Shown here one piece after another: positions 1 through 10,564 of a stretch of DNA of 64,000 bases (position 1 is its first letter; each line of letters begins with the position of its first letter). The notes beneath the pieces were generated by a model. It had not been told where the DNA came from. It made no database searches and saw only the letters and a list, made by a program, of their open reading frames with translations. The stretch is from an uncultured SAR86 cluster bacterium (GTDB taxonomy: Bacteria; Pseudomonadota; Gammaproteobacteria; Magnimaribacterales; D2472), in NCBI GenBank assembly GCA_943789005.1, contig CALSSL010000002.1:205716-269715 (forward strand), written 5' to 3'. Made by a program: the position numbers and the translations under genes.

Positions 1-255
1 TAAATTGATTTCTTCTTTAGATTCTCTTAAAGAGGTTTCATATAAATCCTTATCGCCTTCTTCCCACTTACCTCCTGGAAAACTAACTTCACCTGAATGT
101 GTTGAGACTTTAGCTGAACGCTGAGTATATATCACTTCTGGATTTTCAATATACTCATCGTGATAGAGAATACCTATAAATACACCTGCCTTTTTAAGGG
201 AAGTTGGCTTAATAGGATTTAGTTTTTCTAGCTTTTGCTTTATGCTGTCTATCAT
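1..255 (-). CDS. Nudix hydrolase, NudL-like CoA pyrophosphatase (partial, cut by window edge)
   Basis: This is the N-terminal 85 codons of a Nudix hydrolase read leftward; the C-terminus lies outside the window. The translation contains TQRS, then HSGEVSFPGG, then LRESKEE, which is the NudL pattern (substrate-side QRS, HxGxVxFPGG, and a Nudix box one residue longer than the standard spacing). NudL-type enzymes cleave CoA or related nucleotide diphosphates in the cytoplasm using the Nudix glutamates to bind divalent metal. ATG at 255 is the first start and lies 39 bases from the divergent Nudix gene at 295. Family assignment is from motif spacing; the substrate is inferred. Confidence 0.75.
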   Translation of the reverse strand, partial: MIDSIKQKLEKLNPIKPTSLKKAGVFIGILYHDEYIENPEVIYTQRSAKVSTHSGEVSFPGGKWEEGDKDLYETSLRESKEEINL

Positions 256-294
256 CAAGTTTAGTTTAACTTCTTAAACAAACTTATACTTTAA

Positions 295-849
295 TTGGAA
301 ATAAAAAAATTGAAATACTGTTCAAACTGCGGAAGCTCTAAAATCGAATTTGTTATCCCTGTGGATGATCATATAAAGAGATACTGCTGTTCTGAATGTG
401 AAAATATATTCTATACCAACCCTAATATGATTGTAGGGGCATTGTGCATAAGGGATGAGAAGATTCTTATGGCAAAGAGGAATATTCATCCTAGAAAGGG
501 TTTGTGGACCTTGCCCGCAGGCTTTATGGAAAATGCTGAAACTCTTCAAGCTGGCGCTTTAAGAGAAACTATGGAAGAAACAGGGTCTGAAGCAAAAGTT
601 ATCATGCCTTATACAATGTTCAGTCTTCCCCATATTAATCAAGTGCATTTGTTTTATCTAGCTGATTTACTAGATGAGAATTTTGGTCCCACTTCAGAGT
701 CCATGGAGGTAAAACTCTTTGATAAAGATGAAATTCTTTGGAATGAGTTAGCGTTTCCTACTGTCGAGAGAACCTTGAAATACTATATTGAAGACAGTAA
801 AAATAATGAGTTCATTTTTAGAGAAGAAGATATAACTCTTTGGAAATAG
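295..849 (+). CDS. Nudix hydrolase with N-terminal zinc ribbon
   Basis: A 184-residue cytoplasmic protein. Residues about 9-36 form a zinc ribbon (CSNC followed by CCSEC), and a canonical Nudix box follows (GFMENAE, then RETMEETG, near residues 76-97), giving G-x5-E-x7-RE-x2-EE-x-G. This architecture is common in proteins labelled ADP-ribose or NADH pyrophosphatase-like; the real substrate cannot be told from sequence. The start is uncertain: TTG at 295 keeps the whole zinc ribbon, another TTG lies five codons on, there is no ATG before the ribbon and no clear Shine-Dalgarno. It ends 3 bases before the convergent purL stop. Confidence 0.72.
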   Translation: MEIKKLKYCSNCGSSKIEFVIPVDDHIKRYCCSECENIFYTNPNMIVGALCIRDEKILMAKRNIHPRKGLWTLPAGFMENAETLQAGALRETMEETGSEAKVIMPYTMFSLPHINQVHLFYLADLLDENFGPTSESMEVKLFDKDEILWNELAFPTVERTLKYYIEDSKNNEFIFREEDITLWK

Positions 850-852
850 AGA

Positions 853-3800
853 TTAATTTAGAGATTTTCTAGCATTTATAAATATCTGCATCCAAGGTGA
901 AAACTCTTTCCAATGTTCAGGTCTCCAGCTCATTTGTAATTTTCTAAAAACTCTTTCAGGATGAGGCATCATTATAGTCACTCTTCCATCAGCTGCAGTT
1001 ATTCCAGTCACTCCTTCAGCAGACCCATTTGGATTTAGAGGATATGTTTCAGTATTATTTTCATTCGAATCAACGAAGTTTAATGCTATTTGATTATTAG
1101 AAATTAAATGGTCTAGATTGTCTTGGCTAAATTTAGCATGACCTTCACCATGAGCCGATGCTATGGGCATACTCCATCCCTCCATTCCTCTAAGAAGTAT
1201 TGAATCACTCTTTTGAATTTTGACTTGTGCTAGTCTAGCCTCAAACTGATCAGATAAATTCTTTTCAAATGAAGGCCAAGATTCAGCACCCGGAATAATA
1301 TCTTTTAATTTAGATACCATCTGACATCCATTACAGACTCCAAGGGTAAAAGTTGAGGTGCTATTAAAAAATGCTTCGAATTGATCTTTAACTAAATTAT
1401 TATGCAATATTGTTTTTGACCAACCACCGCCTGCACCAAGAACATCACCATATGAAAACCCACCGCATGCAGCCAGACCATTAAATTCTTTTAAGCTAAC
1501 ATTGTTATCGAGCAAGTCTTGCATATGAACATCTACTGCCTCAAATCCAGCTAGAGTAAATGCAGCAGCCATCTCCATCTGACCGTTTACACCCTGCTCT
1601 CTAAGGATTGCGACCTTTGGTTTAGAATCTAAAATATTAAAACTTTCTAAAATTGATTCATCAAAGGATTCATTAGAAAAAAGCCCTGAATGCTCACCAT
1701 CATCCAATAGATTTAATTCTGAATCAGCAATTGTTTTGTTATCTCTTATTGATTGAATTGCATGACTGACCTCTCTCCAATATCTTTCTAAAGTAAGAAC
1801 AGATTCTGAAAAGAAATTTTCTGATTCACTTCTAATAGTAATATTTTTGCTATCTGAAACTGAGCCAATGACATTTACGTACAATCCTGTAGATAGGAGT
1901 TTTTCTTGTATGTTTTCAATATCTGATTCAGCTACTTGTAATACTAATCCTGTCTCTTCAGCAAAGAAATATTCATTTAAATTTTCTTCATTTAGTTTTG
2001 AATCAAATATATCAAGACCTATTTTCTTAGTAAAAGCCATTTCTAAAAGAGAAGTTATTAAGCCGCCATCAGAAACATCATGAAGAGCCAATATTCTCTT
2101 TGTAGCTACTAATTCCTGAATAGAATTAAACATCTCTTTTAATAAATTCATATCATCAATATCTGGTGTATTGATGAAATTGGATTGAGTCACTTCAGAA
2201 AAAATAGATCCAGACATTCTGTTTTTATCATTTAATTTCACATGAATTAATTTTGAAGGAGTATCTATATTCAGCTCAGGCGTAACTGCATTTCTAACAT
2301 CTGCAACTGGTGCCATTGCGGTAATAACTCCAGATAAAGGACTTTTAACAACTCTCTCAACTGATCCGTCTTCCCATTTTGTTCTCATGGATAAGGAATC
2401 TTTGCCAACGGGCACTGAGATATCTAAATCCACACAAGATTTAGATAGGGCTTCAACGCCTTCTCTTAATGCTAAATCTTCAACCTCTTCTCCTGTTGCA
2501 GCCATCCAATTTGCTGACACCTGAACATGATCGAGGCCTTTTATTAATACTCCTGACATATTAGTTAAAGCTTCGGCTATAGACATTCTCATAGAAGCAG
2601 CAGGATTATTAACTGCAAGAGTTGGCTTTTCTCCAATAGTTAAAACTTCTCCAGCTGTTAGCAGTAAAAGATCGTAAACTCATTGAATAATCTGATACAG
2701 GAACTTGGTATGGTCCAATGAATTGGTCTCTTGCAACCATGCCTCCCACTGTTCTATCTCCAATAGTTATTAAAAAAGATTTGCTTGATACAGTTGGGTG
2801 ACCAAGTACTTTTTTGAGACTTTCATTAAACTCAAATTTTGATGAATTATCTTCGTCTTTATTGACTGACTCATGTTTTGAAACTGTCATACCAGTAATA
2901 GGTAAATCTCCAAATAACATAGACAAGGGAACGTTCACTGGATAGGAGTCTGTTTTTGAATCAAAAAGTTTAACTGACTTCTCAGTTGTGGTTATGCCCA
3001 CAAATGCATAGACACACCTTTCTCTTTTACAGATATTTTCAAAAGCTTCTTTATTCTTTGGATGAACAGCCAGTACATATCTTTCCTGAGATTCATTAGA
3101 CCAAATCTCCATGGGTGACATGGATTTATCTGAGTTCGGAATCTTATCAAGTTCAATATAAACACCCAGATCAGAATCCTTTGCTAATTCTGGGATGGCA
3201 TTAGATAAACCGCCAGCACCAACATCATGAATAAATTCAATAAAACTATTATCTTGAGAAGAGCATACATTAATTACTTCCTGACACCTTCTCTCCATTT
3301 CTGCATTGTCTCTTTGTACTGAAGCAAAATCTAAGTCCTCATCACTGTCTCCAGAAGAAACTGAAGAAGCTGCTCCCCCTCCAAGACCGATTAACATTGC
3401 AGGACCACCAAGAACCACAACATGATAGCCTTCGGTAATTTGTAATTTAAAATTATTTCTGTCTCTTATTTCACCAATACCACCTGCCAACATAATTGGT
3501 TTGTGATAACCAAAAGCAGTATTGTTATCATTGAATTGGGTCTCATAAGATCTAAAGTACCCAAGGGTAGAAGGTCTTCCAAACTCATTATTAAATGCTG
3601 CAGCTCCAATTGGTGCTTCAATCATAATATCTAATGGTGAAGCAATTCTTTCTGGTTTATGTTCATCACCTTCCCAACTTCTTTTAAGGTTTGGAATTCT
3701 TAAATTAGAAACATTAAAACCCACTAATCCTATTTTTGGCTTAGCTCCTCTTCCAGTGGCACCCTCATCTCTGATCTCTCCGCCAGATCCTGTGGCTGCC

Positions 3801-4699
3801 CCGGGATATGGAGAAATAGCTGTTGGGTGATTGTGTGTCTCAACTTTAATAGTTGAATTCAGTTTGTCTTGCACAAAACTATAATGATTTTTGTCATTCA
3901 AATGTAGTCTTTCTACTTCCTCACCTTCTGTAATAGCAGCGTTATCTTTATAAGCTGAAATAATCCCATTTGGTGACCGTTTGCTTGTCTCTTTTATAAG
4001 ATCAAAAAGGCTGTTATTTTTTGCTGCTCCATCAATGGTCCATTTAGCATTGAATATCTTGTGCCTGCAGTGCTCAGAATTGGCTTGGGCAAACATCATA
4101 AGCTCAGCATCTGTAGGGTTTCTAGCTGCTTTTGAGTAAAAATCATATACATACTCTATTTCATCGCTACTCATTGCAAATCCAAAGCTTTTATTGGCTT
4201 CTTGAAGAGTTTTTATACCTCCACTGATAATATCAATAACACTGACTGCTCTTTGTGGGTCAATATTTAAAAAATCTTTACATTCTTCATAATTAAAATA
4301 AATAGATTGTGTCATTCGATCAATAAACATTGATAAATCCAAATCAGTATCTTGAGAAAAATGAGAAATATGAAATCCATAGAATTTTTCAATTCTGCTG
4401 ACATCTTTTACGCCAACATTTTTAATAATGTCTTCGGTTTTTGACGACCAGGGAGAAATAGTTCCAGACCTAGGACCAACTAAAAAAGAAAATGTTTCCA
4501 ATAAATCGTTGGCATTTAAAATATTTTTTAGATCACCAAGATTTAGTTCATGATTTTCTGAGGCTAAAATATATATTTCATTTGAACTAATTTCAGCGTT
4601 TTGATTATTTGATTTGTTGAAGTCGAGATTGAGTTGCTCTAACTTGGAGTCTGAAAAACTTTTTTTGCCTTGTAATATAAAGGTATTAGTCTTTGACAC
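853..4699 (-). CDS. purL: Phosphoribosylformylglycinamidine synthase PurL (frameshifted in this sequence)
   Basis: Large single-chain PurL converts FGAR, glutamine and ATP to FGAM in purine synthesis. The upstream part (4699-2609) carries the N-terminal and first synthetase domains (VETHNHPTAISP, DEGATGRGAKP). The downstream part carries ALTNMSG, SANWMAA, PVGKDSLSM and the class I glutamine amidotransferase with its nucleophile in GVCNGCQ near residue 1120. The frame breaks near 2650-2660: one frame reads RSFTANSW and then junk, the other continues AGEVLTIGEKP directly into the expected sequence. Total length is 3n+1, so one extra base restores about 1281 residues, normal for the family. Start is GTG at 4699. 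A disrupted purL next to an intact pathway gene (purF) points to sequence error, not decay. Confidence 0.93.
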
Positions 4700-4761
4700 T
4701 TTTCTCAGTCTGAAATATTGTATACAACAATTATAAAGTCTTTTAAAAGAAATAATTAAAA

Positions 4762-5487
4762 ATGAGGAATATCTTTAAACTTTTTTTCAGTCTAACAGCT
4801 CTAGTTGTTCTGACTTCATGCGATGTTTTTTTAGTGCAAAATGATGACGGTTTTAAGTGTGAATCTCACCTTGAAAAAGTTTATGAAAAAACTCCTCTAA
4901 ATAATTTTGAGCAAACAAAATTTAAAGATCTTTTAGAGAATCGATTTCCAAAATATAAAGAAATGTTTGAACAAGCAGCTGAACAAACTGCTATTGATTC
5001 CGATCTTTTAGCCGCTATTTCTTTTCAAGAATCACAGTGGGATCCAAGAGCAAAATCTAATATGGGTGTAAGAGGAATGATGATGGTTACCCTTGAAACA
5101 GCTGCCATAGTTGGTGTTGAAAAACGATTAAATCCTGAACAAAATATTACAGGTGGTGCTAAATATTTAGCTATGCTTCAAGATCGAAATGTTTATGGGA
5201 AAACTACCGCAGATCAATTATCTATATCATTAGCTAAATACAATTTAGGCCCAACAAATATCATAAATATTGCTAAAGAAATAGATAAAATACCTGCAGA
5301 AATAACCTGGCCTGATATAGAAAATAAACTTAAAAACATTACTGGCGAAGATGTAAATCTAGTAGATTTTAATGGATATTCTAGAGGACAACAGGCAATT
5401 GATTATGTTCATAGAGTAAGAAGTTATTATAAGCTTTTAGCAGCTCACTCCTGTACTCATCCTAAAGATCAATTAACTTTCTTTTAA
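4762..5487 (+). CDS. mltF: Lipoprotein lytic transglycosylase, MltF-type catalytic domain only
   Basis: A 241-residue lipoprotein that should cleave peptidoglycan glycan strands in the periplasm. The signal ends in a lipobox (VLTSC, Cys20). The SLT domain follows at about residues 65-235, with catalytic Glu90 in SFQESQWDP, the MltF-specific GVRGMMM segment, and a late GYSRGQQA segment. MltF proteins normally have an N-terminal solute-binding (SBP_bac_3) regulatory domain of about 240 residues; here only about 45 residues separate the lipobox from the catalytic domain, so that domain is absent. It is divergent from purL, the classic gammaproteobacterial mltF-purL neighbourhood, which supports the name. 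Its last 26 bases overlap the convergent uvrB end. Confidence 0.85.
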   Translation: MRNIFKLFFSLTALVVLTSCDVFLVQNDDGFKCESHLEKVYEKTPLNNFEQTKFKDLLENRFPKYKEMFEQAAEQTAIDSDLLAAISFQESQWDPRAKSNMGVRGMMMVTLETAAIVGVEKRLNPEQNITGGAKYLAMLQDRNVYGKTTADQLSISLAKYNLGPTNIINIAKEIDKIPAEITWPDIENKLKNITGEDVNLVDFNGYSRGQQAIDYVHRVRSYYKLLAAHSCTHPKDQLTFF

Positions 5488-7471
5488 GGAATTTCATTTT
5501 ATCTCTGCATTGGGCAGCTTTCTCAAATTCCATATCTTTTGCAAATTTATACATCTCATTTTCAATCTTTTCAATGGACTCACTTAAGCCCTCAATAGAG
5601 TCTTCTTTAATTTTAAAAGGTAGAGATTTTTCAATGTCTTCCTTCTTAACTTTCGCCTTACCTTTGACAATTCTTGCTCCTTCCATAATGTCTTTAACTT
5701 TCGTATTTATAGATTTTGGAGTTATATTATTTTCTTGATTATATTTTTCTTGGATGGATCTTCTTCGATCTGTTTCTGCGATTGCTCGCTCCATTGACCC
5801 TGTAATTTTGTCTGCATATAAAATTGCTTTGCCTCTTATATTTCTAGCCGCCCTTCCTATGGTTTGAATCATGGTTGTCTCGGATCTTAAAAATCCTTCT
5901 TTGTCTGCATCTAAAATTGCAACCAAACTAACCTCAGGAATATCCAATCCTTCTCGAAGTAAATTAATTCCAACTAGAACATCAAACTTACCAAGTCTGA
6001 GATCACGAATAATCTCAACACGCTCAACAGTATCTGTATCCGAATGCATATATCTTGCAGAAATTCCATTTTCATCAAGATAGTCTGTTAGGTCTTCAGC
6101 CATTCTTTTTGTAAGGGTAGTAATTAAGACTCTTTCTTTAAGAGCAACCCTTTCATTACATTCACCAATCACATCATCAATTTGAGTGGATGCTGGGCGA
6201 ATTTCAACATCTGGATCAGTTAGTCCTGTTGGCCTAACCAGTAATTCAACTAAATTATCTTGATGTTCTGCCTCGTATCGGCTTGGTGTAGCTGATACAT
6301 AGACTCTTTGGGGCGCTAAAAGCTCCCATTCATCAAATTTTAGAGGTCTATTATCCATTGCTGATGGCAGTCTAAAGCCATATTCTACAAGGGTTTCCTT
6401 CCTTGAGCGGTCTCCTTTATACATAGCACCTATTTGAGGCACAGAAACATGAGATTCATCTATAAAAACTATGGCATTTTTAGGTATATAGTCGAATAAA
6501 CATGGCGGGGATTCGCCAGGATTTCTTCCTGAGAGATATCTAGAGTAGTTTTCAACACCTTGGCAGTATCCAAGCTCTCTCATCATCTCTATATCGTAAT
6601 TTGTTCTTTCCTCAAGCCTTTGAGCTTCCACCAGCTTATTTATAGATCTTAAATACTCTAACCTCTCTTTTAGCTCATCTTTAATACTATCGATACAATT
6701 TAAAACAGTTTCTTTAGGAGTGACGTAATGTGTTTTTGGAAATATTGTTGCTCGCGGCACTTCATTGATAACTGCTCCAGTAAGTGGATCAAACCAAGAT
6801 AATTTTTCTATTTCATCGCCAAATAGCTCAATTCTCAATGCTTCACTATCGGAATCTGCTGGGTAAACATCAATAGTATCTCCCCTCACTCTAAAAGTTG
6901 CTCTTCTAAAATCTAAATCGTTACGTGTGTATTGCAAAGAAGAAAATCTTCGCAGCAAGTCTCTTTGATCAATAATGTCACCTCTGTCTAAATGGACCAC
7001 CATTTTTAGATAAGACTCTGGCGCACCAAGACCATATATTGAGGAGACTGTTGCTATAACAATAGTATCTTTTCTCTCTAGCAATGCTTTTGTTGCAGAC
7101 AATCTCATTTGCTCTATGTGTTCATTGATAGAAGCATCTTTAGCAATATAAGTATCGGAGGTTGGTACGTAAGCTTCAGGCTGATAGTAATCATAGTAAG
7201 AAACAAAATACTCTACAGAATTCTCTGGAAAGAAATCTTTAAACTCACCATAGAGTTGAGCTGCCAGTGTTTTGTTATGAGCCATGATGATTGCAGGCCT
7301 TTGAGTCTCCTCAATAACCTTAGCCATAGTGTAGGTTTTGCCAGACCCCGTCACCCCTAATAGGGTCTGATGCAGCAGTCCATCTTCAAGACCACCAACT
7401 AAACTTTTAATAGCATCAGGTTGAGTTCCTGCTGGCTCAAAATTAGATACTACCTTTAATGCTTTTGTCAT
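5462..7471 (-). CDS. uvrB: Excinuclease ABC subunit B
   Basis: Full-length UvrB (669 residues), the helicase-like damage-verification subunit of nucleotide excision repair. Visible features are a Walker A motif GVTGSGKT near residue 38, the beta-hairpin region with [10 protein letters not shown], the DESH Walker B-type motif, helicase motif QTIGRAARN, and the C-terminal UVR domain (about residues 630-665) that contacts UvrC. ATG at 7471. In E. coli uvrB is SOS-controlled, but I see no CTGT-N8-ACAG site in the short space upstream, which instead holds the promoter of the divergent tRNA-Asn gene. The 3' end overlaps mltF by 26 bases, tail to tail. Confidence 0.97.
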   Translation of the reverse strand: MTKALKVVSNFEPAGTQPDAIKSLVGGLEDGLLHQTLLGVTGSGKTYTMAKVIEETQRPAIIMAHNKTLAAQLYGEFKDFFPENSVEYFVSYYDYYQPEAYVPTSDTYIAKDASINEHIEQMRLSATKALLERKDTIVIATVSSIYGLGAPESYLKMVVHLDRGDIIDQRDLLRRFSSLQYTRNDLDFRRATFRVRGDTIDVYPADSDSEALRIELFGDEIEKLSWFDPLTGAVINEVPRATIFPKTHYVTPKETVLNCIDSIKDELKERLEYLRSINKLVEAQRLEERTNYDIEMMRELGYCQGVENYSRYLSGRNPGESPPCLFDYIPKNAIVFIDESHVSVPQIGAMYKGDRSRKETLVEYGFRLPSAMDNRPLKFDEWELLAPQRVYVSATPSRYEAEHQDNLVELLVRPTGLTDPDVEIRPASTQIDDVIGECNERVALKERVLITTLTKRMAEDLTDYLDENGISARYMHSDTDTVERVEIIRDLRLGKFDVLVGINLLREGLDIPEVSLVAILDADKEGFLRSETTMIQTIGRAARNIRGKAILYADKITGSMERAIAETDRRRSIQEKYNQENNITPKSINTKVKDIMEGARIVKGKAKVKKEDIEKSLPFKIKEDSIEGLSESIEKIENEMYKFAKDMEFEKAAQCRDKMKFLKRKLIDL

Positions 7472-7500
7472 TTACTTATCTATTAAAAATTACTTATAAT
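7471..7500 (+). promoter_or_regulatory. Candidate sigma-70 promoter of tRNA-Asn
   Basis: A perfect -10 (TATAAT, 7495-7500) follows a -35-like TTTACT (7471-7476) at 18 bases. The next bases, GCACATCCGCG, are unusually GC-rich for this genome, like the discriminator of stringently controlled stable-RNA promoters. The tRNA begins at 7513. Confidence 0.55.
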
Positions 7501-7512
7501 GCACATCCGCGT

Positions 7513-7587
7513 TCCCGAATAGCTCAGCGGTAGAGCAGTTGACTGTTAATCAATTGGTCGTTGGTTCGATCCCAACTTCGGGAGCCA
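7513..7587 (+). tRNA. tRNA-Asn (anticodon GTT), CCA encoded
   Basis: A complete cloverleaf is visible. The acceptor stem TCCCGAA (7513-7519) pairs perfectly with TTCGGGA (7577-7583), followed by discriminator G and encoded CCA. The D arm is AGCTCAGCGGTAGAGC. The anticodon stem GTTGA/TCAAT encloses CTGTTAA, giving anticodon GTT for asparagine. The T arm is GTTGG-TTCGATC-CCAAC. It lies between divergent uvrB and the convergent arsC-like gene. Confidence 0.97.
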
Positions 7588-7596
7588 CTTAAGCTC

Positions 7597-8016
7597 TTAT
7601 TGTACATTCATGATCATAAATTTCTTGATCAACTTATAAAGATTATCTCTTGTATTAGAAAAAGAAGTTTTTAGCTGTTTTTCTGAATAACTATCATTTG
7701 CAGGATCTTCATTCATCCAGTGAAGGCTTAGTGCTTTGCTTGGCAATACTGGACAGACCTCTTCTGCGCATAAAGTAATTGCATAATCTAAATTATCTAT
7801 AAAGTCTTTATCTAAATCATCTGTGGACTTTGAATATTGATCACGAATGTCTATACCAATATCATCCATAGCAATTATTGCACTAGGATGAACTTCTCCT
7901 GAGGGTATTGAACCGGCACTTTGTATATTGTGCTCTTTTCCAAACATAGATTTTGCAAGACCTTCAGCCATCTGACTTCTTGCTGAATTTGCAACACATA
8001 AAAAAAGTATATTCAT
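7597..8016 (-). CDS. arsC: Arsenate reductase-like low-molecular-weight phosphatase-fold protein
   Basis: A 139-residue cytoplasmic protein of the low-molecular-weight tyrosine phosphatase fold. The P-loop CVANSARS starts at Cys7 and matches CxxNxxRS of thioredoxin-coupled arsenate reductases. A second pair of cysteines, Cys83 and Cys88 (TLCAEEVC), followed by HWMNEDP matches the resolving-cysteine segment of the pI258-type ArsC, where it relays electrons to thioredoxin. That spacing separates it from ordinary tyrosine phosphatases. There is no ars operon around it (no arsR, arsB or acr3), so a role in background arsenate detoxification is inferred. ATG at 8016, divergent from the sulfotransferase. 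Confidence 0.8.
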   Translation of the reverse strand: MNILFLCVANSARSQMAEGLAKSMFGKEHNIQSAGSIPSGEVHPSAIIAMDDIGIDIRDQYSKSTDDLDKDFIDNLDYAITLCAEEVCPVLPSKALSLHWMNEDPANDSYSEKQLKTSFSNTRDNLYKLIKKFMIMNVQ

Positions 8017-8078
8017 AATCTTAATTGAGGAATAATTTAATAGAGAGTATCTTATAGTTAATAGGAGTAATCAATATT

Positions 8079-9197
8079 GTGAGAAAACAATTCGATGTTA
8101 ATTCGATGCTTAAAGGTCTTCATGGCAAATTAGGTGATGAGGATTATATTGAACCATTAGAAATTCTCATTAATTCCCTTAATAAACACAATAAATTTAA
8201 TCGATTTGGAACAATAGCTTTCAACCATCAATTAAAAAACAGGTTGAAAATGAGGAAGATGCTCAATGAACTGCATTTAAATAATAATTTTGATGAGCCA
8301 GCTGATCCAGTTTTTGTTATAGGCTTGCCAAGATCTGGAACATCATTACTTTTTAATCTCTTATCTTTAGATATAGCCCATAGGTCACCGATGTATTGGG
8401 AAATTATGCATCTAATGCCTCTTACAAAAACTAAAGCAGCCAGGCAAAGAAGAGAATTTAAAACCAATGCCGAACTTAAGCTAGCAAAAACTATTATTCC
8501 AAAATTAAGAGCAATTCATACTATAAGAGCTTCAACTCCTGAAGAATGCCAACAAATTGCAACCATGAATATAAGAAGCTTTGTATATATGTGTATGGCG
8601 GATATACCAGAATATATTGAGTATCTAAAAAATACTTCTTTTGATTCTGTCTTTAGATGGCACAAAAGGTTTTATCAGGCTTTGGAACTTAATGGCAAAC
8701 CTACTCGTTGGTTGTTAAAAGATCCAAGTCACATAGGTCATATACCTCAAATTCTAAAAGAGTATCCAAATGCAAAATTTATTCATATTCACAGAGATCC
8801 TGTTGAATCAGTTGGTTCTTTTTGCAGTCTAACTAAAAATGTAAGGCTGGCTTTCTCAAAAAAAGTTGATACTCATAATATTGGCGAAACTGTAATTGAT
8901 TTCTGGAATCATAATTTAACGAAAGGTATGTTGGATAGAAAATCTCTTTCTAATAATCAAATAGTTGATATTCAGTATTCGGAATTTGTAAAAAACCCAC
9001 TTGAACTGATTAAAAATACCTACATGCAATTAAACTTTGATATGAACATAGAGACTGAAAATAAAATTCAAAACTATCTTTTAAAGGATAGAGAGGTTAA
9101 AAAATCTCAACACACATATTCTCTTGATGAATATGGATTAAATGAATCCATTATTAAAAGCCAATTTAAGGACTACATGCTCAACTTCGATTTTTAA
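8079..9197 (+). CDS. Sulfotransferase family protein
   Basis: A 372-residue protein with the 5'-phosphosulfate-binding loop GLPRSGTS at residues 82-89 and a 3'-phosphate segment IHIHRDPVESVGSF near residue 235, the two PAPS-binding signatures of the sulfotransferase fold (Sulfotransferase_3 type). Such enzymes move sulfate from PAPS to hydroxyl or amino groups of small molecules, lipids or glycans; the acceptor is unknown. It starts with GTG at 8079 behind AGGAG at 8063-8067. No signal peptide or membrane segment is seen. It stands alone, with no sulfate-activation genes in the window. Confidence 0.8.
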   Translation: MRKQFDVNSMLKGLHGKLGDEDYIEPLEILINSLNKHNKFNRFGTIAFNHQLKNRLKMRKMLNELHLNNNFDEPADPVFVIGLPRSGTSLLFNLLSLDIAHRSPMYWEIMHLMPLTKTKAARQRREFKTNAELKLAKTIIPKLRAIHTIRASTPEECQQIATMNIRSFVYMCMADIPEYIEYLKNTSFDSVFRWHKRFYQALELNGKPTRWLLKDPSHIGHIPQILKEYPNAKFIHIHRDPVESVGSFCSLTKNVRLAFSKKVDTHNIGETVIDFWNHNLTKGMLDRKSLSNNQIVDIQYSEFVKNPLELIKNTYMQLNFDMNIETENKIQNYLLKDREVKKSQHTYSLDEYGLNESIIKSQFKDYMLNFDF

Positions 9198-9233
9198 TGA
9201 TAAAATCAACTTTTTTAATTTAAAGCTAAATCT

Positions 9234-9854
9234 GTGAAAAATTACAATATATTAAAAATAGCTATATATTCTCTAGCAATAGTATTTGTTCTTAATTCTT
9301 GTTCTAAAAAAAATGATGAAGCTGAAATGCCAATTATTGAGGAGACGAGCATGACACAAGTTACTATAAAAACTTCCCTTGGAGATATTCAACTAGAATT
9401 AGATGGTGAAAAAGCACCTATTACTGTTGAAAACTTTGTATCGATAGCTAATTCTGGTTATTACGCAGGCACTATATTTCATAGAGTTATTAATGGCTTT
9501 ATGGTTCAAGGCGGCGGTTTAAATGCTGATATGAGCAACAAGTCTACTGGTACAGCCCCTATTCAAAATGAAGCTAATAATGGCTTAGCTAATGATCGCG
9601 GAACAATTGCTATGGCAAGAACCATGGAACCACATTCTGCAACAGGTCAATTCTTTATCAACCATAAAGATAATAGTTTTTTAAACCATACAGGTGAAAA
9701 TCCTCAAGGCTGGGGTTATGCGGTGTTTGGTAAAGTTACAGAAGGTATGGATGTTGTAGATGCTATTGCTGATGTTGCAACTGGTTCCTCAGGCGGACAT
9801 CAAGACGTACCTCTTGAAGTGATTACAATTGAATCGGTAACTGTTGCTGAATGA
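9234..9854 (+). CDS. ppiB: Cyclophilin-type peptidyl-prolyl isomerase, lipoprotein form with internal start
   Basis: The cyclophilin domain (residues about 41-206) has the PpiB signatures [36 protein letters not shown] and a C-terminal ESVTV, matching PpiB of E. coli almost end to end. Before it lies a 39-residue extension with a lipoprotein signal (lipobox VLNSC, Cys23) and a short acidic linker. Read from GTG at 9234 the product would be an exported, lipid-anchored isomerase. Read from ATG at 9351 (Met40), behind a good Shine-Dalgarno, it would be an ordinary 167-residue cytosolic PpiB. Both readings look real. It overlaps lpxH by ATGA, the ppiB-lpxH order known from E. coli. Confidence 0.88.
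   Translation: MKNYNILKIAIYSLAIVFVLNSCSKKNDEAEMPIIEETSMTQVTIKTSLGDIQLELDGEKAPITVENFVSIANSGYYAGTIFHRVINGFMVQGGGLNADMSNKSTGTAPIQNEANNGLANDRGTIAMARTMEPHSATGQFFINHKDNSFLNHTGENPQGWGYAVFGKVTEGMDVVDAIADVATGSSGGHQDVPLEVITIESVTVAE
9339..9353 (+). promoter_or_regulatory. Internal ribosome binding site and second start within ppiB
   Basis: GAGGAG at 9339-9344 sits six bases before ATG at 9351, inside the ppiB reading frame and exactly where cytosolic PpiB proteins begin. The upstream GTG start at 9234 has no recognisable Shine-Dalgarno. The pairing suggests two protein forms from one gene. Confidence 0.5.
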
Positions 9855-10564
9855 AGCCTCGCTTTATCTCAGATTTACACTTAAGCGATAAACACCCAGA
9901 ACTTACTCAAGCCTTTTTTAAATTCTTAGATGAATCAAAAGAGGCTTGTACTCATCTCTTTATTCTTGGAGATCTCTTTGAGACCTGGGTTGGAGATGAT
10001 GATGATCTACCTCTTCATCTTAAAATCAAAGAAGCCCTAAAATCATTTACTACTAACGGACCTAAAACTTTCTTTATGCATGGCAATAGAGATTTTTTAG
10101 TCGGCGAATCCTTTGCCAATGAGACTGGCATTACTATATTGCCAGATCCCTACACTCTTGAAATTAACAACCAAAAAGTCATTCTTAGTCATGGCGACTT
10201 CTTGTGTACAGACGATAAGGAGTATATTAATTTTAGAAACCAAGTACGGAATCAAGATTGGCAAAATAACTTTTTAAAGAAAACTTTAGACGAACGCAAA
10301 CAAATTGCTGCAGGCTTGAGGGAAGATAGCAAAGAAGCGACCTCTAAAAAATCAGATGCTATAACCGATGTTAATAATCAGTCAGTTGAAGACTTTATTA
10401 ACGAACATCAACCTCACCTTTTTATTCACGGTCATACACATAGGCCGAATATTCATGATGTTGGATCTTCTAAAAGAATTGTTCTTGGAGATTGGGGAGA
10501 TTATGGTTGGCTTCTCACTATCAATGAGCAAGAATTTAACTTAGAAAAATTTTCTATCGCCTAG
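9851..10564 (+). CDS. lpxH: UDP-2,3-diacylglucosamine hydrolase
   Basis: LpxH removes UMP from UDP-2,3-diacylglucosamine to give lipid X, the fourth step of lipid A synthesis, at the inner membrane face. This 237-residue calcineurin-like phosphoesterase shows the metal-binding series SDLHLS (near residue 7), [24 protein letters not shown] and HGHTHRP in order, all typical of LpxH and not of general phosphoesterases. Its ATG overlaps the ppiB stop (ATGA), so the two are probably translationally coupled. Its stop overlaps that of the convergent unknown gene at 10561. It shows the cell makes lipid A, i.e. has an outer membrane. Confidence 0.95.
   Translation: MKPRFISDLHLSDKHPELTQAFFKFLDESKEACTHLFILGDLFETWVGDDDDLPLHLKIKEALKSFTTNGPKTFFMHGNRDFLVGESFANETGITILPDPYTLEINNQKVILSHGDFLCTDDKEYINFRNQVRNQDWQNNFLKKTLDERKQIAAGLREDSKEATSKKSDAITDVNNQSVEDFINEHQPHLFIHGHTHRPNIHDVGSSKRIVLGDWGDYGWLLTINEQEFNLEKFSIA

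Noticed and set aside
322..549. Reverse-strand open frame inside the zinc-ribbon Nudix gene
   Set aside because: It lies wholly within a gene with clear motifs on the other strand and has no recognisable content.
1847..2083. Forward open frame inside purL
   Set aside because: Antisense shadow of purL; composition follows the purL codons.
2640..2670. Programmed frameshift in purL
   Set aside because: No slippery heptamer, stem or family precedent. Five other genes in the window are broken the same way, so error is simpler.
4718..4727. TTGTATACAA palindrome between purL and mltF as a PurR site
   Set aside because: It does not match the PurR consensus (ACGCAAACGTTTGCGT); a 10-base AT-rich palindrome can occur by chance.
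7472..7512. SOS box for uvrB
   Set aside because: No CTGT-N8-ACAG or near match; the space is taken by the tRNA promoter.
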